A stretch of DNA of 64,000 nt from an uncultured Opitutales bacterium (lineage in GTDB: Bacteria; Verrucomicrobiota; Verrucomicrobiia; Opitutales; Seribacteraceae). Below, piece by piece: positions 59,136 to 64,000 of this stretch. Location of the stretch: positions 1 through 64,000 of the forward strand of contig CAJQKB010000050.1 in assembly GCA_905478775.1 (NCBI GenBank). The letters are read 5' to 3'. The position numbers and the translations under genes were made by a program. The notes under the pieces were generated by a model that saw only the letters and a list, made by a program, of their open reading frames with translations, did not search any database and was not told the DNA's origin. Position 1 is the first letter of the stretch, and every line of letters begins with the position of its first letter.

Positions 59136-59510
59136 ATGCCCACAATAAATCAATTAGTTCGAAAAGGTCGTCGCCCTCAAAAAGCAAAGACTAAGTCACC
59201 CGCACTTAAAGCATGTCCTTTCAGAAGAGGTGTATGCGTTCAGGTTACTACTAGAACTCCAAAGAAGCCAAATTCCGCAATACGTAAAGTTGCGAAAGTT
59301 AGACTAACAACAGGACATGAAGTGATTGCTTACATACCTGATGAAGGTCATAATTTACAAGAACACAGTATTGTATTGCTTCGAGGTGGTCGTGTAAAAG
59401 ATTTGAATGGTGTTAGGTATCATATTGTAAGAGGGACGCTAGATTGCCAGGGTGTAGAAAAAAGACGACGCAGTCGTTCTAAATACGGCGTAAAACGCCC
59501 AAGAAAGTAG
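59136..59510 (+). CDS. rpsL: 30S ribosomal protein S12
   Basis: A 124-residue decoding-centre protein. [20 protein letters not shown] and [20 protein letters not shown] are conserved, with the streptomycin-region lysines K44 (E. coli K43/K42 region) and K88 (E. coli K87) present. The next loop reads KDLNGVRYH: Asn91 stands where E. coli and nearly all bacteria have Pro90. Changes at that Pro in E. coli alter streptomycin response and accuracy. Codon AAT at 59406-59408. First gene of the str-like cluster; no Shine-Dalgarno. Confidence 0.97.
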   Translation: MPTINQLVRKGRRPQKAKTKSPALKACPFRRGVCVQVTTRTPKKPNSAIRKVAKVRLTTGHEVIAYIPDEGHNLQEHSIVLLRGGRVKDLNGVRYHIVRGTLDCQGVEKRRRSRSKYGVKRPRK

Positions 59511-59519
59511 GAGTTTATT

Positions 59520-59993
59520 ATGTCACGCAGACGAAAAGCAGTTAAAAGACCATCCCGTCCAGATCCAAGGCACGGAAGCCCCCTTGTAAGTACCCTCGTT
59601 AACGCAGTAATGCAGAGTGGAAAAAAAACAGTGGCTCAACGAATAGTTTATGGTGCGATTGAGAAAATGGCAGAGAAGCTTGAAAAAGGTAATCCTGTTG
59701 ATTTAGTTTTGGGTGCACTGGAGAATATTCGCCCCAAGATCGAAGTGAAAAGTCGACGAGTTGGGGGGGCCACTTACCAAGTACCTATCGAAGTTCCTTT
59801 TGAGCGTCAGCAAAGCCTTGCATTTCGTTGGGTAGTAAAAGCTGCCAGTGCTAAAAAAGGTGCACCTATGGCAGATTCGTTAGCCAACGAATTAATAGAT
59901 GCCTACAATAACACTGGATCTGTTGTAAAAAAGCGTGAGGAAACTCATAAAATGGCACAAGCAAATCGTGCGTTTGCTCACTTACGTTGGTAA
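59520..59993 (+). CDS. rpsG: 30S ribosomal protein S7
   Basis: A 157-residue head protein that starts 16S rRNA 3'-domain assembly and contacts E-site tRNA. RPDPRHGSPLVSTLVNAVMQ, RRVGGATYQVPIEV and NRAFAHLRW are typical. A Shine-Dalgarno-like TAGGAG precedes the ATG. It lies 9 bp after rpsL. Confidence 0.97.
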   Translation: MSRRRKAVKRPSRPDPRHGSPLVSTLVNAVMQSGKKTVAQRIVYGAIEKMAEKLEKGNPVDLVLGALENIRPKIEVKSRRVGGATYQVPIEVPFERQQSLAFRWVVKAASAKKGAPMADSLANELIDAYNNTGSVVKKREETHKMAQANRAFAHLRW

Positions 59994-60008
59994 GTATAAT
60001 TTTTCTCA

Positions 60009-62165
60009 ATGAGTAATAACGAAAATTTTTCTTCAGCGAACTCTGAAAGTCGCCCATCCCTTTTAGAGCATACCCGTAATATTGGGATAGCAGCACATAT
60101 CGATGCAGGTAAAACAACTTGTACTGAGCGTGTTTTATTTTATTCTGGCGTTGTTCACAAAATTGGTGAAGTTCACGATGGTGGTGCAACCACAGATTGG
60201 ATGGAGCAAGAGCGTGAGCGTGGAATTACAATTACTTCCGCCGCAATTTCATGTGGATGGACTACTTCCGAAGGACCTTTTGCTACAATACCTCATCGCA
60301 TCAATATAATCGATACGCCCGGCCACGTAGATTTTACGGCCGAGGTGGAAAGATCCTTACGAGTTTTAGATGGTGCAATCGGTGTATTTACTTCAGTGGA
60401 GGGAGTACAACCGCAGTCTGAGACAGTTTGGAGGCAAATGGACAAGTACAATGTACCTCGTCTTGGCTTTATTAATAAAATGGACCGTATGGGTTCCAAT
60501 TTCTTAGCTGCTGTCACTAGTATGAGAGACAAGCTGGGTGCAAATGCACATCCATTGTTTTTAGCAATTGGTGCAGAAGAAAACTTTCGAGGTCTTGTTG
60601 ATTTGGTCAAGATGGTTGCGTATATTTATGACGAAACTGATGAATCAGGTGTTCGCTTTACAGTGGAAGAAATTCCCGCTGACCTTAAAGATTTAGCTGA
60701 CGAGTATCGCGAAGCTTTACTAGAAGCCGTTTCTGATTTTAGTGATGATATTGCAAATAAATATTTAGATGGTGAAGAAATTTCAGAAGCCGAATTTAAG
60801 TTAGGTATCAGAAAAGCCACACTCTCCTTGAAATTTATTGGCGTTATTCCTGGTAGTGCATTTAAAAATAAAGGCGTTCAAATGCTCATGGATGCTGTGG
60901 TTGACTACTTACCCAGTCCCCTTGACCTTCCCCCAATGAAGGGTGAGGATTCAGATGAAAATGCGGTAGAGGTTGCTCCCAACGACAGTGCTAAAGTTGC
61001 TGGACTTGCTTTCAAGCTAATGTCCGATCCTTATGTTGGAAAATTAGTATTTTATAGAATATATCAGGGAACATTAAAAAAAGGTTCTAGTCTGTATAAT
61101 CCCAGGACTCGTAAAAGTGAACGTGTTTCTCGACTTATGGTTATGAAGGCAAACGACCGTGAAGATATTGATGTTGCTTATTCAGGTGATATTTGTGCAC
61201 TCATTGGTGTTAAAGATGTTGTTACAGGTGATACTCTTGCGGACAAGGATTTGGATTTGCGATTGGAGCCACCCAGTTTTCCGGAACCTGTTATTTCCAT
61301 GTCGATCGAACCAGCTACCAAAGCCGATCAAGAGAGAATGGGAATTGGATTGCAACGATTGGCGGAAGAAGATCCTACTTTCGGACTTTCCACTAACGAA
61401 GAAACTGGACAAACGATTATTTCCGGTATGGGCGAACTTCACCTTGAAATCATTCGTGATCGTCTTTTTCGTGAGTTTAAGGTAGATGCAAATGCCGGTA
61501 AGCCTCAAATTGCATATCGCGAAACCATGCTTAAACCTTCTGATGGAAATGGTAAATTTATTCGTCAGTCTGGCGGACGTGGTCAGTATGGTCATGCAGT
61601 TATTAAAATGGAACCCCTCGAAAAGGGTAAGGGTGTCGAACTCGAAAATAAGATCGTAGGTGGATCTATTCCTAAAGAATTTATTAAACCCACTTTCGAT
61701 GGTATTAAAGAGGCAGCACTTTCAGGTGTAGTTGCTGGGTATCCAGTAATTGATTTCAAAATTACCCTTGTAGACGGCTCTTTCCATGATGTTGATTCCT
61801 CTGAAATGGCATTTAAAATGGCTGGTATATTTGCATTTAAAGACGCGATGAAAAATGCCAATCCTATTTTGCTTGAGCCGATCATGCAGGTTGAAGTATC
61901 CACGCCTGAAGAATATCAAGGTGAACTAATGGGTGATTTGAATCGTAGGCGCGGTCAAATTCAAGGAATGGAATCTCGCGGAAATGCTTGCATCATACAA
62001 GCATTTGTACCCCTTGAAAACATGTTTGGTTATTCTACTGATATGCGATCCCTTTCTTCAGGCAGAGCAGATTATTCCATGACACCATCCCATTTTGAGC
62101 AAGTACCCCAAAGTCTTGTGCAATCAATTGTCGAAACTTTAAGCAGGGAACCTGCAAGAACATAA
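60009..62165 (+). CDS. fusA: elongation factor G
   Basis: A 718-residue translocation GTPase. The P-loop is AHIDAGKT, switch I keeps the canonical ERGITITSAA, G3 is DTPGHVDF and G4 NKMDRMG. Domain IV tip and the C-terminal domain (GDLNRRRGQIQGM, FGYSTDMRSLSSGRA) are normal. The normal switch I makes the altered one in EF-Tu stand out. It lies 15 bp after rpsG and is followed by rpsJ, with no tuf between. Confidence 0.98.
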   Translation: MSNNENFSSANSESRPSLLEHTRNIGIAAHIDAGKTTCTERVLFYSGVVHKIGEVHDGGATTDWMEQERERGITITSAAISCGWTTSEGPFATIPHRINIIDTPGHVDFTAEVERSLRVLDGAIGVFTSVEGVQPQSETVWRQMDKYNVPRLGFINKMDRMGSNFLAAVTSMRDKLGANAHPLFLAIGAEENFRGLVDLVKMVAYIYDETDESGVRFTVEEIPADLKDLADEYREALLEAVSDFSDDIANKYLDGEEISEAEFKLGIRKATLSLKFIGVIPGSAFKNKGVQMLMDAVVDYLPSPLDLPPMKGEDSDENAVEVAPNDSAKVAGLAFKLMSDPYVGKLVFYRIYQGTLKKGSSLYNPRTRKSERVSRLMVMKANDREDIDVAYSGDICALIGVKDVVTGDTLADKDLDLRLEPPSFPEPVISMSIEPATKADQERMGIGLQRLAEEDPTFGLSTNEETGQTIISGMGELHLEIIRDRLFREFKVDANAGKPQIAYRETMLKPSDGNGKFIRQSGGRGQYGHAVIKMEPLEKGKGVELENKIVGGSIPKEFIKPTFDGIKEAALSGVVAGYPVIDFKITLVDGSFHDVDSSEMAFKMAGIFAFKDAMKNANPILLEPIMQVEVSTPEEYQGELMGDLNRRRGQIQGMESRGNACIIQAFVPLENMFGYSTDMRSLSSGRADYSMTPSHFEQVPQSLVQSIVETLSREPART

Positions 62166-62181
62166 TATACTCAATTTATAG

Positions 62182-62490
62182 ATGAACGGACAGCGCATAC
62201 GCATTAAACTTCGCGGCTTTGACTATCGTGTAATCGACCAGTCAGCCATAGACATTGTTGATACGGCTAAAAGAACTGGTGCACGAGTTGCTGGACCAAT
62301 TCCTATGCCTACACGTATTGAAAGATACACAGTAAATCGTTCTCCTCATGTCGATAAGAAATCAATGGACCAATTTGAGTTAAGAACTCACAAAAGACTC
62401 ATTGATATAATTGAGCCCACTGTTCAAACTGTGGACGAACTCAAAAAACTCAATTTACCCGCCGGTGTGGAAATTAACATTAACGTATAA
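62182..62490 (+). CDS. rpsJ: 30S ribosomal protein S10
   Basis: A 102-residue head protein, also a NusG/NusB partner in antitermination. [24 protein letters not shown] and [16 protein letters not shown] are universal. It begins 16 bp after fusA, so the S10 genes are joined to the str genes. A 70-bp spacer with a strong hairpin separates it from rplC. Confidence 0.97.
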   Translation: MNGQRIRIKLRGFDYRVIDQSAIDIVDTAKRTGARVAGPIPMPTRIERYTVNRSPHVDKKSMDQFELRTHKRLIDIIEPTVQTVDELKKLNLPAGVEININV

Positions 62491-62514
62491 ATAGGTTATT
62501 TTATAAAATTAAAC

Positions 62515-62559
62515 CTTTAAAGCAGGTCTCAAATGGTTAAAACCGCCTGCCGCTTAAAG
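62515..62559 (+). promoter_or_regulatory. long imperfect hairpin directly upstream of rplC
   Basis: CTTTAA (62515-62520) pairs with TTAAAG (62554-62559), GCAGG (62522-62526) with CCTGC (62546-62550), and GGTT (62535-62538) with AACC (62541-62544). The lower stem ends two bases before the rplC ATG at 62561. There is no T-run, so it is not a terminator. It could be a translational operator for a ribosomal protein of this operon (L3 or L4 are the obvious candidates) or a processing site; that is inference. Confidence 0.55.
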
Positions 62560-62560
62560 A

Positions 62561-63202
62561 ATGAAACTTGAACTACTAGGAAAAAAACTTGGCATGAGCC
62601 AAGTGTATGATGCGGACAATAATCTTGTCCCTGTAACGATAATTGAAGCGGGTCCTTGCCCTGTCTTACAAGTTAAGACTGGGGACAAAGATGGTTACTC
62701 TGCTATTCAGATTGGCTTCAACCCAAATGGGAAATCGCCCAACAAGGCGAATTCTTGTAAGAAAGGTCACGCTAAGAAAGCAAATGTAAGTGCGCAGCAA
62801 ATTTCTCAAGAAATTCGCTTATCTGATGATCACGATTTCAAGCAAGGAAATGTCATTACTGTCGAGGACTTCAAAGAAATTAAGATGGTGGATGTAGTTT
62901 CGAAAACTAAGGGTAAAGGCTTTCAGGGAGTTGTAAAGCGCTGGAATTTTGCAGGTGGTCCTGCTTCTCATGGTTCTATGTTCCATCGACGAGGTGGTTC
63001 TTACGGTCTCTGTCAGTGGCCAGGTCGCATCTTCAAGAATAAGAAAATGCCAGGTCATATGGGTGATGTCAGTCGTACTACTCAGAATTTACAAGTTGTT
63101 AAGGTGCTACCGGAGAAAAATTTAGTTTTGATTAAGGGAAGCGTACCTGGGCACAAGGGTTCAATTTTAACTCTTCGCGTGGCAAAGAAGTCCAGAAAGT
63201 AA
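62561..63202 (+). CDS. rplC: 50S ribosomal protein L3
   Basis: A 213-residue early-assembly protein near the peptidyl-transferase centre. GKKLGMSQVYDADNNLVPVT and VKRWNFAGGPASHGSMFHRR and KMPGHMGD are typical. No Shine-Dalgarno is visible; the start abuts a hairpin (62515-62559). It lies 13 bp before rplD. Confidence 0.97.
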   Translation: MKLELLGKKLGMSQVYDADNNLVPVTIIEAGPCPVLQVKTGDKDGYSAIQIGFNPNGKSPNKANSCKKGHAKKANVSAQQISQEIRLSDDHDFKQGNVITVEDFKEIKMVDVVSKTKGKGFQGVVKRWNFAGGPASHGSMFHRRGGSYGLCQWPGRIFKNKKMPGHMGDVSRTTQNLQVVKVLPEKNLVLIKGSVPGHKGSILTLRVAKKSRK

Positions 63203-63215
63203 ACTATTATTTGTA

Positions 63216-63857
63216 ATGAAATTTAAATTATTCAAAGCGGATGGCTCTCCTAGTGGGGATGTTGATATCAAAAGTTTCCCTACTCTCGAAGAAGGAAAAG
63301 GCGTCGACGCCTTAAGGCAGGCAATAATTGCAGTACATGCAAACAACCGCCAAGGAAACGCATCGACCAAAGTACGTTCAGAAGTTAATGGCTCGGGCAA
63401 GAAAATTTACCGCCAAAAAGGTTTAGGTGTTGGACGTGCAGGAGATAAAAATGCGATTCAACGTCGCGGAGGCGGCGTGGCATTTGGACCAAGACCAAGA
63501 TCTTACAATCAAAAGTTGAACAAGAAAATTAAACGTCTTGCTATGGAGCGGGCTTTAATAGATCAGGCTAATTCCGAGAATATTTATTTAATTGAAGATT
63601 GGTCAGTTGCAGAACCTAAAACCAAACTTTTTAAAAGCTTAATTGGAACTATCGCACCAAATTCTAAAAAAGTGCTAGCAATTGGTGATTCATTCGAGGA
63701 CAAGTTTGCCCTAGCCGCCAGGAATTTGTCAACTGCACGATTAGGACGTGCACAAGATTTAAGTCCCCTTGATATTGTGCAAACTGATCAAATAGTTATG
63801 AGCCTTAAAGGGCTGGATGTATTATTAGCTAAATTCGGTAAGGAGGAGACTAAATAA
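63216..63857 (+). CDS. rplD: 50S ribosomal protein L4
   Basis: A 213-residue exit-tunnel protein and, in E. coli, repressor of the S10 operon. The tunnel loop region has GSGKKIYRQKGLGVGRAGD and the segment FGPRPRSYNQKLNKK. The C-terminal part (LAIGDSFEDKFALAARNLS) is normal. The stop overlaps the rplW start by one base (TAATG). Confidence 0.97.
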   Translation: MKFKLFKADGSPSGDVDIKSFPTLEEGKGVDALRQAIIAVHANNRQGNASTKVRSEVNGSGKKIYRQKGLGVGRAGDKNAIQRRGGGVAFGPRPRSYNQKLNKKIKRLAMERALIDQANSENIYLIEDWSVAEPKTKLFKSLIGTIAPNSKKVLAIGDSFEDKFALAARNLSTARLGRAQDLSPLDIVQTDQIVMSLKGLDVLLAKFGKEETK

Positions 63858-64000
63858 TGAAAGAGTCAGTAACTATATTAAAAGAAGCATTGCTTACCGA
63901 AAAAGCAACTATGCTCTCGGCCAATCTTAACAAATATGTGTTTTCCGTGTCTAGTTTTGCTAGTAAGTCCAATGTCAAAGATGCAGTAGAAAAGACATTT
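63857..64000 (+). CDS. rplW: 50S ribosomal protein L23 (partial, runs off right edge)
   Basis: Forty-eight codons from ATG 63857 reading MKESVTILKEALLTEKATM and on to VKDAVEKTF. LLTEKAT and the KYVFSVSSFASKSNVKDAVE segment are the L23 N-terminal pattern. A Shine-Dalgarno GGAGG lies in the end of rplD. The rest lies beyond the window. L23 sits at the tunnel exit and docks trigger factor and SRP. Confidence 0.95.
   Translation, partial: MKESVTILKEALLTEKATMLSANLNKYVFSVSSFASKSNVKDAVEKTF

Noticed and set aside
61182-61595. A 137-residue open frame antisense to fusA
   Set aside because: No motif and fully inside a universal gene.

Overview
This window is chromosomal DNA from an AT-rich bacterium of the Verrucomicrobiota, most likely class Opitutae (Opitutales/Puniceicoccales-like). 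The taxonomy is inferred from three things. There is a complete Amuc_1098-1102-type pilus-like locus, a verrucomicrobial hallmark. The tuf region has the PVC-type order tRNA-Thr, tuf, tRNA-Trp, secE, nusG, rplK, rplA, rplJ, rplL, rpoB, rpoC. The str genes run straight into the S10 genes without tuf (rpsL, rpsG, fusA, rpsJ, rplC, rplD, rplW). The DNA is compact: several convergent genes touch or overlap at their 3' ends and few gaps exceed 200 bp. There is no mobile element, CRISPR array or rRNA, so this is core-genome territory.

Layout. 1-9.3 kb, minus strand: the start of a secreted or membrane-anchored protein that runs off the left edge, then the pilus-like operon, transcribed from the Amuc_1102-like gene to the secretin. 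9.35-13.4 kb, plus: a Nudix hydrolase and pdhA-pdhB-pdhC. 13.4-16.8 kb, minus: phosphohexomutase, FtsB/DivIC-like protein, KdsD/KpsF isomerase. 16.9-18.6 kb: a RelE/ParE-like protein and dnaN, separated by an AT-rich gap with DnaA-box-like sequences. 18.6-33.2 kb: lysine 2,3-aminomutase, redoxin, ComEC, rhomboid, Prc-type protease, PrmC/RF1, HAD phosphatase, pyrB with a degenerate pyrC, CPBP protease, TsaE and an unknown protein. 33.3-39.3 kb: tRNA-Leu, MORN-like protein, pyrD, an acidic unknown protein, hemB and an SLC13 permease. 39.6-45.2 kb: gyrB-gyrA and a DEDDh exonuclease. 45.2-64 kb: IMPase-family phosphatase, three tRNAs, tuf and the large transcription/translation cluster, cut at the right edge inside rplW.

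How the genes work together. The pilus-like operon encodes an envelope-spanning assembly: a PilM-like actin-fold protein fused to a PilN-like membrane protein, two bitopic alignment proteins, an outer-membrane secretin and an exported beta-rich protein. Motor ATPases and pilins are not in the window. pyrB, the pyrC-like gene and pyrD belong to pyrimidine synthesis, hemB to haem synthesis, and pdhABC feeds acetyl-CoA to central metabolism. From 46 kb on, nearly every gene serves transcription or translation.

The most unusual sequence-level points lie inside core genes. RpoC lacks the four-cysteine second zinc site. Ribosomal protein S12 carries Asn where almost all bacteria have Pro90. EF-Tu has KIVTI in place of RGITI in switch I. 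The pyrC-like protein has lost metal ligands and the catalytic Asp. tRNA-Leu has the rare bacterial anticodon AAG. Most genes lack a Shine-Dalgarno sequence, while rplL, rplW and rpsG have one. A long imperfect hairpin abuts the rplC start codon. I did not find a wholly new multi-gene system; the pilus-like locus is the closest candidate and its family is already known from Akkermansia.
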